Source of the DNA: Corynebacterium lubricantis DSM 45231
GTDB taxonomy: Bacteria; Actinomycetota; Actinomycetes; Mycobacteriales; Mycobacteriaceae
Assembly: GCF_000379425.1 (NCBI RefSeq)
Contig: NZ_KB902182.1
Span: 62,001-126,000, forward strand
DNA length: 64,000 bases
Direction of reading: 5' to 3'
Positions 1 to 10,334 of this stretch are shown here, piece by piece. Position 1 is the first letter of the stretch; the number at the start of each line of letters is the position of its first letter. The notes under the pieces were generated by a model that ran no database searches, was not told where the DNA came from, and worked only from the letters and a program-made list of their open reading frames with translations. A program made the translations under genes and the position numbers.

Positions 1-242
1 GCCTGATCGAGTGCCTGTTCTTGTGTCAACGTCTTAATCTCAACGTCTTCGCGCATTGGCGCGTGGATGGAGTGTGGATGGCTCATCGGCTCGACTCCTT
101 CCGTGTTGACCTGGGAAACCTTCGACACAGCGTCCATGATGGTATCCATCTGGTCGGCATATGTAGACAGTTCTTCTTCGGTCAGCGCGAGACGGGCAAG
201 ACTTGCGAGGTGATCGATATCCTCGCGGGAAATGTCAGACAC
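1..242 (-). CDS. gatC: Aspartyl/glutamyl-tRNA amidotransferase subunit C (partial)
   Basis: GatC is the small subunit of the GatCAB amidotransferase, which converts Glu-tRNA(Gln) and Asp-tRNA(Asn) to the amidated forms; it clamps GatA to GatB. Read on the minus strand from a GTG at 242, the protein begins MSDISREDIDHLASLARLAL, followed by a Thr-Glu-Glu-Glu stretch, the typical GatC N-terminus. A GGAAGAG ribosome binding site lies 5 nt upstream of the GTG and decides the start. About 80 codons are visible and the C-terminal end runs off the window edge; gatA would be expected next. Identification comes from the N-terminal pattern; the missing end prevents a length check. Confidence 0.9.
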   Translation of the reverse strand, partial: MSDISREDIDHLASLARLALTEEELSTYADQMDTIMDAVSKVSQVNTEGVEPMSHPHSIHAPMREDVEIKTLTQEQALDQ

Positions 243-304
243 GTAAACTCTTCCTTTGCACTTTAATCTGTTGAACCGCTCCCATATTACGGCACGAGGA
301 AATC

Positions 305-333
305 TTCGGGCAGTGAGGTAGCGCTGGTATAAA
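305..333 (+). promoter_or_regulatory. Probable promoter of the ACT-domain gene
   Basis: TTCGGG (305-310), a 17-bp spacer and TATAAA (328-333) precede the ACT-domain gene in the 129-bp divergent gap with gatC. The -10 is good, the -35 weak. On the minus strand TAAAGT (260-265) could serve gatC. Confidence 0.45.
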
Positions 334-371
334 GAGAGAAGCGCAATCTTTGCCAATGAAAGAGGAAAACA

Positions 372-1037
372 ATGTCGTACCTGATTCGCGTATTGCTCGC
401 TGATACTCCCGGAAGCCTCGGCGAACTCGCCCAAGCATTCGGGTTATTAGGGGCCAATATTCAATCAGTAGACATCGTTGAAGCACTCCCCGACGGAACT
501 GTGTTGGATGATATCGTCGTCGAACTCCCCCGCGATGTCATGGCCGATGCACTCATTACCGCCGCCAGCGATGTCGAAGGCGCGGAGGTGGATTCGATCC
601 GCCCGTTTACCGGACGGGTCGACCGTCGCGGTCAGATTCAGATGTTGGCTCGGGTGGCCAAGCAGTCCCACAACCTGACCCGCGCGATGGAGGAATTGGT
701 CACGGTCATGCCGTTGGCACTGACCTCGTCGTGGGCCATCGTGCTGCGCCAGACCGAGCAGGGTGTCACGCGCATTGCGGCATCGCAGGCCGCGCCTAGC
801 GACGATGGCTCCTCGCCTGCCCTGACCAATGTGGAAGAGGCACGCATCCTCCGCCCCGAAGACGAGGACTGGATCCCTGAATCCTGGGGATTGTTGGACT
901 CCACCCTGGCCGCGACTCCCCTGCGCGGCACCGACCTTGTGCTGATTGTAGGGCGCACCGGCGGACCAGATTTCCTGGCCAACGAAGTGACCCACATCGG
1001 AGATCTGGGCACCATCGTCGGCTCACTGCTGCACTAG
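372..1037 (+). CDS. ACT-domain amino-acid-binding protein
   Basis: 221-residue protein whose first ~75 residues form an ACT domain, the ligand-binding fold that senses amino acids in metabolic enzymes: the start MSYLIRVLLADTPGSLGELA has the beta-strand then 'DxPGSLGEL' pattern, and a Gly-Ala-Asn-Ile strand follows. The remaining ~145 residues have no domain I recognise; there is no catalytic domain, so it is probably a regulator or sensor. The start is supported by GAGG seven nt upstream of the ATG. It sits divergently from gatC and converges on ligA with only 19 bp between the stops. The ligand and the partner are unknown. Confidence 0.75.
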   Translation: MSYLIRVLLADTPGSLGELAQAFGLLGANIQSVDIVEALPDGTVLDDIVVELPRDVMADALITAASDVEGAEVDSIRPFTGRVDRRGQIQMLARVAKQSHNLTRAMEELVTVMPLALTSSWAIVLRQTEQGVTRIAASQAAPSDDGSSPALTNVEEARILRPEDEDWIPESWGLLDSTLAATPLRGTDLVLIVGRTGGPDFLANEVTHIGDLGTIVGSLLH

Positions 1038-1056
1038 GGCGCTGAGCTAATCCGAG

Positions 1057-3097
<2,041 letters not shown>

Positions 3098-3104
3098 TAT
3101 CGCC

Positions 3105-3782
3105 ATGCCGACTTTCAACGCCTCCCGCATGCTGTCATTCGATTTGGAAACCACTTCGGTAAATCCAGCGGAGGCGCGCATTGTCACTTCGGCACTCGTG
3201 CGCATCGATGGGCGCGACGTGCAGGCCAACGAAACCATGGCGGATCCGGGTGTGGAGATCCCCGAGGAAGCAGCCAAGATCCACGGCATCACCACAGAAA
3301 AGGCCCGCGCCGAAGGCCGCCCCCACGACGAGGTGCTCGCCGAGACCGTCGAGGCGATCAAGAAGGGTTGGGAGGACGGCCTAACTCTGATCGTCTTTAA
3401 CGCACCCTATGACCTTTCCGTGCTGCGAGCGCTGACCGGCGATTTCACCGTCACCGGGCCCGTCTACGACCCGTACGTCATCGACCGCGCCCGCGATCGC
3501 TACCGCAAGGGCAAGAAGCGCAACCTCACCGCGCTCTCTGAGTTCTACGGTGTCCAGCTCGAAAACGCCCACGAAGCCACCTCCGATGCCCTGGCGGCGG
3601 CGCGCATCGCGTGGAAGCAGGTCAAGCAGTTCTGGCCCGAGCTCTCGGAGATGGACAGCGACGAGCTGATGGAATACCAGGCCGTCCAGCAGTACGAGCT
3701 GCAGTCGGATTTGAAGAAGTACCTGGAGTCCCGCGGCCGCGATGCCTCGGATGTGGCTACAGGCTGGCCGATGATCAGCTAG
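3105..3782 (+). CDS. DnaQ-family (DEDDh) 3'-5' exonuclease
   Basis: 225-residue stand-alone exonuclease-fold protein related to the epsilon proofreading subunit of DNA polymerase III. The DEDDh catalytic residues are visible: Asp13 and Glu15 in FDLETTS (Exo I), Asp103 in FNAPYDLSVL (Exo II), and His156 with Asp161 in NAHEATSD (Exo III); HGIT at 60-63 is also a family hallmark. It lacks polymerase or helicase domains, so it is more likely a repair or nucleotide-turnover exonuclease than the main proofreader. A TAGACT -10 lies 7 nt before the ATG (leaderless). It converges on the MetE-like gene with 4 bp between the stops. The physiological substrate is not predictable from sequence. Confidence 0.85.
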   Translation: MPTFNASRMLSFDLETTSVNPAEARIVTSALVRIDGRDVQANETMADPGVEIPEEAAKIHGITTEKARAEGRPHDEVLAETVEAIKKGWEDGLTLIVFNAPYDLSVLRALTGDFTVTGPVYDPYVIDRARDRYRKGKKRNLTALSEFYGVQLENAHEATSDALAAARIAWKQVKQFWPELSEMDSDELMEYQAVQQYELQSDLKKYLESRGRDASDVATGWPMIS

Positions 3783-3786
3783 GTAA

Positions 3787-4671
3787 CTAGCTCAAGAAGT
3801 CGCGCTGCAAAATCTCGTCGTACTCGCGCGCCTGGGCATAATTTCCTGCCGCTTCCTTCAGGGTCGCGGCACGTGGCGCGTAGACATCGATGTGGGTTGC
3901 GGTGGGATCGATTTGCAGCTTATCGACGAGTTCCCCCACCCGCTTCGGCTCCAAGGGCGCAATGGCAAACCTATGGCCCTCGCCGAGGGCGGCGCCGGCG
4001 TCGTCGAGAAGCTTTGGTGTGTTGAGCTTTTCGAGATCGACGGTGACCCACTGCGCGCCGAACAAGGGGGCGGTGGTGTTGAGCAGGTACTCCCCGAAAG
4101 GTTCGAGGCGCTCAAGCACGTCGTTGGAGTGCACGGGCTTGATCTCCTCGAAGTCGGTGGTGCCCTTGAGCTTGCCTGCCATGACCTCGGGGAGGCGGGG
4201 CTCGTCGAGTTGGACGGTCACCTCGGCATCGAAGCGGGAGGCCACATCGGCGACGTGGCTGTTCACCGTATCTAAGAGCGCCTCAGTGAGGTCCTTGAGC
4301 GCGCCGGGGTCGGTGATCATGCGGTGCCCGTTGGGCATCTCGATCTCCGCGGCTAGGGTCCACGGGCCTACCAGCTGGACTTTAATTGTGTCGGTGCGCC
4401 CGGCCCACGCTTCCTCGAGAAAGTCGAGGTCGCGCTGTATCTGGTCGGTGGCGCGCCGGGTCAGAATCTGGGGTCGCTTGGTCACGCGCCAGGAGCGCGC
4501 GCCACGGTCGACGTGGATGGGCAGCAAGGAGGCGGTACGCCCGATCAGGTCTGAGCCGAGGCTGCGGTCTGGCAGCTGCGGCAGGTGTGGGAGCGGGGAT
4601 TCAGAGATCACGATGTCGGCGGCCTGGGACAACGAGACCCCGGGTAGTTCGCCTAGCCCAAATGCAGTCAT
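3787..4671 (-). CDS. MetE C-terminal-domain-like (UROD/MetE-fold) protein
   Basis: 294-residue protein resembling the C-terminal catalytic barrel of cobalamin-independent methionine synthase; such proteins are widely annotated 'methionine synthase' in actinobacteria and sit by ligA and mnmA in mycobacteria as well. It keeps barrel signatures (VQLVGPWTLAAEIE, VQLDEPRLPEV) but contains no cysteine at all. True MetE needs two Cys, a His and a Glu to bind the zinc that activates homocysteine; the position of the His-x-Cys motif reads VHSN here. The N-terminal half of MetE is also absent. I therefore doubt methionine synthase activity; the reaction is unknown. A TAGACT -10 lies 8 nt before the ATG (4680-4685), giving it a likely leaderless transcript of its own inside the mnmA gap. 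Confidence 0.75.
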   Translation of the reverse strand: MTAFGLGELPGVSLSQAADIVISESPLPHLPQLPDRSLGSDLIGRTASLLPIHVDRGARSWRVTKRPQILTRRATDQIQRDLDFLEEAWAGRTDTIKVQLVGPWTLAAEIEMPNGHRMITDPGALKDLTEALLDTVNSHVADVASRFDAEVTVQLDEPRLPEVMAGKLKGTTDFEEIKPVHSNDVLERLEPFGEYLLNTTAPLFGAQWVTVDLEKLNTPKLLDDAGAALGEGHRFAIAPLEPKRVGELVDKLQIDPTATHIDVYAPRAATLKEAAGNYAQAREYDEILQRDFLS

Positions 4672-4708
4672 GAATGACTAGTCTAATCAGCTAAAAAATT
4701 TAAGCAGT

Positions 4709-5788
4709 TTAGGCAGTACCCGAGATCGTGCCCGAGCCCAGCACCACGTCACCCTGGCCATCTGGGTCCGGCAGGTACAACACGGCTGCCTGGCCGCGGG
4801 CCACACCCGAGAGTGGCTCCTTGAGCTGGAGCGTCATCGTGTCGCCCTCGATGTTCGCCCAGCACGCGACGACGCCACCGTGCGCGCGGATCTGCACGTT
4901 CGCTTCGAACTCGCCACGCATATCGGGGTGCAAGACCTTCAGGCGATCAGCGGTGATCTCGCGAACCTCGAGTGCTTGACGCGGGCCGACGGTGACGGTG
5001 CCGGAGGCCGCATCAACATCGGTGACGTAGCGGGGCTGGCCGTCGGCAGCAGGAACGCGCAAGTCAAGGCCGCGACGCTGACCGATGGTGTACTGGAAAG
5101 CGCCGTCGTGCTCCTTGAGCTCGGTGCCGTCCTGGTCCACGACCATGCCGGGGCGCATGCCAATGGAACGGCCCAGGAAAGCCTGGGTGTTGCCATCAGG
5201 AATGAAGCAGATGTCGTAGGAATCCGGCTTCGTCGCCGTGGAGAAGCCCTTGGCCTTGGCTTCCTCGCGGATCTGTGGTTTTTCGGTATCCCCGATCGGG
5301 AAAATGCAGTGGTCCAGCTCGTCGCGGGTGAGCACACCCAAAACGTAGGACTGATCCTTGAGCGGATCGACGGAGCGGCGGAGGTTGCCCTCATCGTCGA
5401 TAAGCGCATAGTGGCCGGTTGCTACCGCATCGAAGCCGAGTGCGATGGCACGCTCGAGCAGGGCCGCGAACTTGATCTTTTCGTTGCAGCGCAGGCACGG
5501 GTTCGGGGTCTCGCCCATGGCGTAAGACTCCACGAAGTTGTCAATGACATCTTCCTTGAACCGGTCCGAGAAATCCCAGACGTAGAACGGGATGCCCAGC
5601 TTGTCGCAGACGCGGCGCGCATCGGCGGAATCCTCCAGCGAGCAGCAGCCGCGGGCGGATTCGCGGGTTTGTTGGGCGTCTTGAGACAGCGCAAGATGGA
5701 CGCCGACCACATCATGGCCGGCGTCGACGAGGCGAGAGGCCGCCACTGAGGAATCGACGCCACCGGACATTGCTACAAGAACACGCAT
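4709..5788 (-). CDS. mnmA: tRNA-specific 2-thiouridylase MnmA
   Basis: MnmA installs the 2-thio group on U34 of Lys, Glu and Gln tRNAs, using ATP and persulfide sulfur from a cysteine desulfurase. The start chosen is the ATG giving [20 protein letters not shown], because the ATP PP-loop SGGVDSS must lie at the N-terminus; the reading frame is open 80 codons further upstream but that part is not MnmA. The product is 359 residues, normal for the family. Catalytic Cys101 ([12 protein letters not shown]) and Cys194 (DICFIPDG) are present. No ribosome binding site is seen; TACACT lies 7 nt before the ATG. A plausible sulfur donor, the cysteine desulfurase at 12.0-13.2 kb, is nearby. Confidence 0.96.
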   Translation of the reverse strand: MRVLVAMSGGVDSSVAASRLVDAGHDVVGVHLALSQDAQQTRESARGCCSLEDSADARRVCDKLGIPFYVWDFSDRFKEDVIDNFVESYAMGETPNPCLRCNEKIKFAALLERAIALGFDAVATGHYALIDDEGNLRRSVDPLKDQSYVLGVLTRDELDHCIFPIGDTEKPQIREEAKAKGFSTATKPDSYDICFIPDGNTQAFLGRSIGMRPGMVVDQDGTELKEHDGAFQYTIGQRRGLDLRVPAADGQPRYVTDVDAASGTVTVGPRQALEVREITADRLKVLHPDMRGEFEANVQIRAHGGVVACWANIEGDTMTLQLKEPLSGVARGQAAVLYLPDPDGQGDVVLGSGTISGTA

Positions 5789-5795
5789 GTCAGGC

Positions 5796-5805
5796 AGTGT
5801 ACCCT
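5796..5805. promoter_or_regulatory. Overlapping divergent -10 hexamers, mnmA / spermidine-synthase-like
   Basis: AGTGTACCCT contains TACACT read on the minus strand (5801-5796, 7 nt from the mnmA ATG) and TACCCT read on the plus strand (5800-5805, 8 nt from the ATG at 5814). The two hexamers share the central TA. Neither gene has a Shine-Dalgarno sequence. Confidence 0.55.
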
Positions 5806-5813
5806 CTACATCC

Positions 5814-6623
5814 ATGGCAAGAAAACAGCAGGAGAACCGGACTTTCGAGATCGATACCGGGATCGCGGAAGTCGTCGAGGAATCGGACGGTTCAATCACG
5901 CTCATGGTCAATGGCGTGCCCTCGTCCAACAACGTGCCCGGGCAGCCCGAGCGACTCGAGTTCGAGTACATGCGCTGGATAGCTGCTGGTGTTGAAGAAC
6001 TAACCAGGCTGGACCGGCCCGAAGACAAACCGCGGCTGACGCATTTGGGTGGCGCGGGCTGTTCCCTGGCCCGCTACTTTGCGCACGTCTGGCCGGCCTC
6101 GCGCAATACGGTTGTCGAGATTGACATGGAACTCGCGCAGCTGGTGCGCGAGATCTTCGATATTCCCAAGTCCCCCGCCGTGAAAATCCGTGTCGGTGAG
6201 GCGCGCGAGGAAACCAATAAGTTCGTGCCCGATAGTCGTGACGTGATTATCCGGGACGTATTTGCGGGAGCGCAGACCCCGCGCGCGCTGACCACGGTGG
6301 AATTTTTTGAGGCGGCGCGGTCGTCGCTAAGCAAACGAGGCCTCTATATAGCCAACTGCGGCGACCACTCGGACCTGAAGAACGCGAAGGAGGAGCTCGC
6401 CGGGATGCTCGAGGTCTTCCCGCACGTGGCCGTGATTGCGGATCCGCCGATGCTCAAGGGACGCAGGTACGGAAATATCATGCTGCTCGGCGCCGATTTT
6501 CCGCTTGAGGCCAGCCAGCAGCTGACGAAGCGGCTGCTCCAGGGCGCGGTGCCGGCACAGTTCAAGGACGAAAAGTGGGCGCGGGAGTTTTCCTCGGGCG
6601 CCCAGTCGCGTCACGACGATTAG
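5814..6623 (+). CDS. Spermidine-synthase-fold methyltransferase-like protein
   Basis: 269-residue Rossmann-fold protein of the spermidine synthase family. The nucleotide-binding strand and loop [13 protein letters not shown], the acidic strand end [12 protein letters not shown], and [12 protein letters not shown] correspond to the family's motifs I, II and III. Homologues of this actinobacterial group are annotated as spermidine synthase, but no decarboxylase or other polyamine gene accompanies it here, so the substrate is uncertain. The ATG at 5814 is preferred over an in-frame ATG at 5787 because TACCCT lies 8 nt upstream of it (leaderless) and because the earlier ATG would overlap mnmA. 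It ends with a 4-bp convergent overlap with the lipid aminoacyltransferase gene. Confidence 0.75.
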   Translation: MARKQQENRTFEIDTGIAEVVEESDGSITLMVNGVPSSNNVPGQPERLEFEYMRWIAAGVEELTRLDRPEDKPRLTHLGGAGCSLARYFAHVWPASRNTVVEIDMELAQLVREIFDIPKSPAVKIRVGEAREETNKFVPDSRDVIIRDVFAGAQTPRALTTVEFFEAARSSLSKRGLYIANCGDHSDLKNAKEELAGMLEVFPHVAVIADPPMLKGRRYGNIMLLGADFPLEASQQLTKRLLQGAVPAQFKDEKWAREFSSGAQSRHDD

Positions 6624-9055
6624 CCCTGCGTTTCAGCCTTCGGCTCAGCCTTCGGCTCAGTCTGCTTCTCATTGTCCTTGCGCGATTGCAGCCAGGCGCG
6701 TGCGACCGCGAGGGTGTCGGAGGCGCGCATCGTCGGCAAGTAACAACCCACCACTGCCTGGCCGATGACGGGAAGCGCGAGCTCGTCATCGTATGCCAGG
6801 ACCCAGCTGGTGTGGCCAGGGTGGAACTTATTTTTCGACGAGGCCAGCGAGCGGAAACCGTAGAGCGGCTCGATGGAATCCCCGGCGCGATCCAGCAGGG
6901 TATCCAGCAGGCCCTGGGGCTCGTCGGTACGCATGAGCGGGGCGCCTGAAAGCGAGATCCACTCAATACCCTCGCCGTTGGCGTGAATCATAGCCTCGGC
7001 GATGAGGAACTCGATGGCCGGACGCCAGCCGTTTCCGTCGCGGCGCATGAAGTCGAGGGTGTAGCCGTCGATCACCCCGTCCTTGTACACCGGCAGCCAA
7101 CTGGTCACGCCGTGGACGGCACCGTCGTCGTCAATGGCAAGCAGCAGCGCCGTATCGGGATCTTTGAGTTCTTCGAGCCCGCCGAGCGTGAATCCCATCT
7201 CCGGCAGGGCCTTCTCGGAGACCCACGCCTCCGACAGCGCGAAAACGCGTTCGCGGGTGTCGAACTCCAGCTCACTCCAGGTAGTCCACTCGGCGCGCAC
7301 GCCTTCCTTCACCGCGTGGTTGCGGGCGGTGCGGATATTTTGGAATTTCTTCCCCTTGAACTCGACATTGGTGGTGTCCAGGATGGCTTCCTCGGCGACG
7401 TGAAGCTGGTGGAAGCCGGGGCGCTCAAACTCCTCGCGGACCGAATACCAGGCGACGCGCCCGCCCAGGCCGACGATGTTCGCCTCGAAGGCATCGGCAA
7501 TCCCATCACGGCTATCGCCCTCCCCAACAATCGGCTCACCAACCGTGACCGCGATGCCATTCTTATAGCGGTAGGCCACATAGCTATTACCGCTGAAGAA
7601 GTACTTGTTGCCGCCCCACAGCGTCATCCACGAGAGATGGTCGCCGGTACCGGCGCGGAGCAAATCGTAGGCCTTGTCGCGATCGCGTGACGACGATTGG
7701 TCGGCCGCGCTCGCTGTGATCCGGTAGAGGGCAACGAGGGCGACAATCCAGAAGATGAGCCCGACCCACTCGTAGATAAACGTCGACACCGCCGAGGTCG
7801 GCACCGCTTGAGTGGGCAGGAAGAGGTTAAACACCGGTGGCAGATAGCGCCGTGGGAGCTCGGTGAGTACGCCTCCGATGCTGATCGCTGGGGCAAAGTG
7901 GTGAGCGACCGCGCTGGCGCCGAGCACCCAGGCCAGGGCGGTGACAAGAAATGCTGTGAGTACGAGAAGCCCGTTGCGCCAGGCGACTTTCGTGTCGATT
8001 CGGACAAAGAAGTGCCGGTAGGTACGCAGCAGCACGGCAGCGCATACAAGCCATGGCAGCAGCAGGAAGAAGAGGTTAACACCGAAGAGCTCGGCCGGCA
8101 GGTCCGAAGGTGTGACCAGGACCTGGGCGGTAATCGCCGCGATGGTGACTGCTTGGGCCAGAAGCGCCAAGACCCACGAGAGCCTGCGCCCGCGCACCAA
8201 CCCGTAGGCAATGACCAGCTGGAGAATAAACGGAACCAGGTTGCTGAGGGTCGGACCGATCCCGCTGAGTTGGTTGATGGTGGTGGCATCAAAACATGCC
8301 GTGCTTTGTGCGTCGGCCGCGCACAGGTTGTGCACGATGTGGTCGGAGACAGTGGGCTGCCAGAGGAGCTGGGTGACGAGTGAGAAAGGCCCATCGGACT
8401 GCGGGTTGATGGCGGACAGCAGCGGGCCTATCGCCACAGATGTAAACACCAGTGCGACGAGAATACGGGATTCACGCAGGGACATGGTCGGTTTCTTTAA
8501 GGTGAAGCTGTGTCCTGCCAGCACCTCTCCCACGAGGATGCCGAAGACAACACCGATGGCCACGACGACCCACACCAAGGTTCCGGTGTAGAGCACCATC
8601 GTCGCCGACAGCGCGACTAACAAGACGCGCAGGCGGCGCTTCCACAGCAGTGGCATCGAGGCGGTAGCCAAGGCAGCTGTAGTAAAGAGCCAGCCCAGCG
8701 GCGACAGGTAGGTCGCTGCAAGGAGGTCCTCTCCCCATTCGTTAAAGCCCAAGTTCTCGATGATCTCGGCGACGAGAAAGCCCAACGGCACTGCAATCAT
8801 CTGCGAGGCAAAAGCCGCAATGAGGAATTTTCGCGATCCCAGTGTGACCTCTGCCGCGCCGCCAACAATCAAGACCGCAAGCGTAACCAAGATCAGGGAG
8901 GTCCAGTGATCGGTGGTCAGACCCGAGGTAAACAGGTGCCAGCCTTCTGGGTCCCCCGACCCGCTCAATTCCAAGCTATCGCGCAGGGGGAACAGCACCC
9001 ACATGAGGACCGCGGCGAGGATGGAGAGGCGCACCTTTGTCAGCAGTTTTATCAT
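6620..9055 (-). CDS. Lipid aminoacyltransferase (aaPGS/MprF family, Ala-DAG/Ala-PG type)
   Basis: 811-residue membrane protein: a long N-terminal region with a dozen or so hydrophobic segments and a C-terminal cytoplasmic GNAT-like LPG-synthase domain (DUF2156; roughly residues 470-770), which transfers an amino acid from aminoacyl-tRNA to a lipid. The start at 9055 has GGAGGG five nt upstream and its ATGA overlaps the stop of the esterase gene, so the two are translationally coupled. In C. glutamicum an aaPGS homologue makes alanyl-diacylglycerol, and alanyl-phosphatidylglycerol when acting with an esterase encoded just upstream; the arrangement here is the same. The amino acid cannot be read from sequence, but by this analogy alanine is expected. 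The C-terminus ends in Pro-Lys-Ala-Glu repeats. Confidence 0.85.
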   Translation of the reverse strand: MIKLLTKVRLSILAAVLMWVLFPLRDSLELSGSGDPEGWHLFTSGLTTDHWTSLILVTLAVLIVGGAAEVTLGSRKFLIAAFASQMIAVPLGFLVAEIIENLGFNEWGEDLLAATYLSPLGWLFTTAALATASMPLLWKRRLRVLLVALSATMVLYTGTLVWVVVAIGVVFGILVGEVLAGHSFTLKKPTMSLRESRILVALVFTSVAIGPLLSAINPQSDGPFSLVTQLLWQPTVSDHIVHNLCAADAQSTACFDATTINQLSGIGPTLSNLVPFILQLVIAYGLVRGRRLSWVLALLAQAVTIAAITAQVLVTPSDLPAELFGVNLFFLLLPWLVCAAVLLRTYRHFFVRIDTKVAWRNGLLVLTAFLVTALAWVLGASAVAHHFAPAISIGGVLTELPRRYLPPVFNLFLPTQAVPTSAVSTFIYEWVGLIFWIVALVALYRITASAADQSSSRDRDKAYDLLRAGTGDHLSWMTLWGGNKYFFSGNSYVAYRYKNGIAVTVGEPIVGEGDSRDGIADAFEANIVGLGGRVAWYSVREEFERPGFHQLHVAEEAILDTTNVEFKGKKFQNIRTARNHAVKEGVRAEWTTWSELEFDTRERVFALSEAWVSEKALPEMGFTLGGLEELKDPDTALLLAIDDDGAVHGVTSWLPVYKDGVIDGYTLDFMRRDGNGWRPAIEFLIAEAMIHANGEGIEWISLSGAPLMRTDEPQGLLDTLLDRAGDSIEPLYGFRSLASSKNKFHPGHTSWVLAYDDELALPVIGQAVVGCYLPTMRASDTLAVARAWLQSRKDNEKQTEPKAEPKAETQG
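6634..6660 (+). repeat. 12-bp tandem repeat in the 3' end of the lipid aminoacyltransferase gene
   Basis: CAGCCTTCGGCT occurs twice in tandem (6634-6645, 6646-6657) plus three more bases. On the coding strand it encodes Ala-Glu-Pro-Lys units at the charged C-terminal tail. Such units can expand or contract by slippage without breaking the frame. Confidence 0.7.
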
Positions 9056-10284
9056 TGGATCCCTCCGAACTGTGCTACTTCCTCGAAGCTTTGCCGTAGG
9101 GCTTGGCGCCACACGGAATAACTGTGTCCACCTGGGACGGTGGAGTAAGTGGTGGTCATTCCGGCCGCCTGGGCCAGTTGGTTCATTGTGGCCAGGGCAT
9201 TCATTGATTCCGTGTCTCGGTCACCTGCGATGAAAATCCCCTTCAGGTGGGAATATTCGTTGGTTCCTACTGCCTTGCGCAGCAGGTTCGCCGGGTTGAC
9301 GTCGGCAAAGGCTTGCTCGTCTCCGCCGAAGAAGGCATCCACTGTTTTCTTGTGCGAGCCAATGCTGGGTTCTGCTTGTCCGGAGAAGTCTAAGAACATG
9401 CCGTAGGCCTGCGGATGGTTGGTGACTACTTGCAGCGCGCAGGTGCCGCCATAGCTGAGCCCGCCAATCGTCCACTTGCTCTGATCAGGGTTGACGTTGA
9501 ACGTCTGATTGATCGCAGCGGGCACAGTCTGACTGAGATAGGTCTGGACTTGGTATTCGGGCCCGTCCACGCAGGCGGGGTTACCGCTGAAGGTGCCCGT
9601 TGCATCCACGCTGATAATCACCGGGGATTCGCCGCCATGTTGCGACTGGAAATCGTCGGCAGTTTGGCTTCCCTGCCCCACGGTGAACCACTGTCCCGGC
9701 TCGCCGGGATTGCCAGCCATGAGCACTAGGACCGGCAAGTTCGAGTTGTGCCAATACGCCGGAGGAACATAGGCCACCGCATCACGCATAGGAGGCAGCG
9801 GAACCGTGACCAATGCGCCGACTTCGCGCCCATCAATCTGCGGTGGCTGCGTTGCGGCGTTAAATTCGTCGAGGTTCATGGACACGGTCACAGGGGTGGG
9901 ATCAAAGGAGCCGACCGTGGGAAATTGTTGATATTGCAGGTTGGCCACCAGATAGGCATTCCCCATGGCAATCACGGCCAAAATGGCCAGCAAGACGCGA
10001 CGTCCACGCTGGGTAAAGGCGCTGACCAGCACGAAGGCAGCTGCGGTACCCGCAATATAGATCTCCGGGGGAATCGTTTCGGGGAATGGCTTCGGCCACA
10101 CCGCGAGAATAAACCACGCGATGGCGCCCAAAATCAGCGCAATGATAAGTGCGATGGTGGTGCGCCGGCGCAACGGTGCACGGAAGAAGCCCCAGGCAGC
10201 AACCAGTGTTGTCAGAAGCGCAATGGCATAGATGACAATTAATGCCGGTGTATTCACCAGCGAAATTGAGCGTATCAACTCCAT
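9052..10284 (-). CDS. Membrane-anchored esterase, antigen-85/esterase-D-like
   Basis: 410-residue protein with about four N-terminal membrane segments (near 10-33, 42-62, 73-90 and 97-115) and an exported alpha/beta-hydrolase domain from about residue 150. The nucleophile elbow GGLSYGG puts the catalytic serine at 277; PGGHSYSVW near the C-terminus supplies the histidine. The fold resembles mycolyltransferases and esterase D, but a true mycolyltransferase would normally be secreted or have other conserved features, so esterase is the safer name. It overlaps the downstream aminoacyltransferase start by 4 bp (ATGA). By analogy with C. glutamicum it is likely required to form Ala-PG from Ala-DAG, or to remove the amino acid. 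Confidence 0.82.
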   Translation of the reverse strand: MELIRSISLVNTPALIVIYAIALLTTLVAAWGFFRAPLRRRTTIALIIALILGAIAWFILAVWPKPFPETIPPEIYIAGTAAAFVLVSAFTQRGRRVLLAILAVIAMGNAYLVANLQYQQFPTVGSFDPTPVTVSMNLDEFNAATQPPQIDGREVGALVTVPLPPMRDAVAYVPPAYWHNSNLPVLVLMAGNPGEPGQWFTVGQGSQTADDFQSQHGGESPVIISVDATGTFSGNPACVDGPEYQVQTYLSQTVPAAINQTFNVNPDQSKWTIGGLSYGGTCALQVVTNHPQAYGMFLDFSGQAEPSIGSHKKTVDAFFGGDEQAFADVNPANLLRKAVGTNEYSHLKGIFIAGDRDTESMNALATMNQLAQAAGMTTTYSTVPGGHSYSVWRQALRQSFEEVAQFGGIQ

Positions 10285-10320
10285 TTGATTAGGTTTACAC
10301 CTTGGCTCAATATTTCGCTC

Positions 10321-10326
10321 TATTCT
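10321..10326 (+). promoter_or_regulatory. -10 element of the small alpha/beta hydrolase gene
   Basis: TATTCT lies 8 nt before the ATG at 10335 and there is no ribosome binding site, consistent with a leaderless transcript. A matching -35 is not obvious. Confidence 0.4.
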
Positions 10327-10334
10327 TGAGCGCT

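Noticed and set aside
3787..4671. Calling this gene metE
   Set aside because: It lacks the N-terminal half and all cysteines required for zinc binding.
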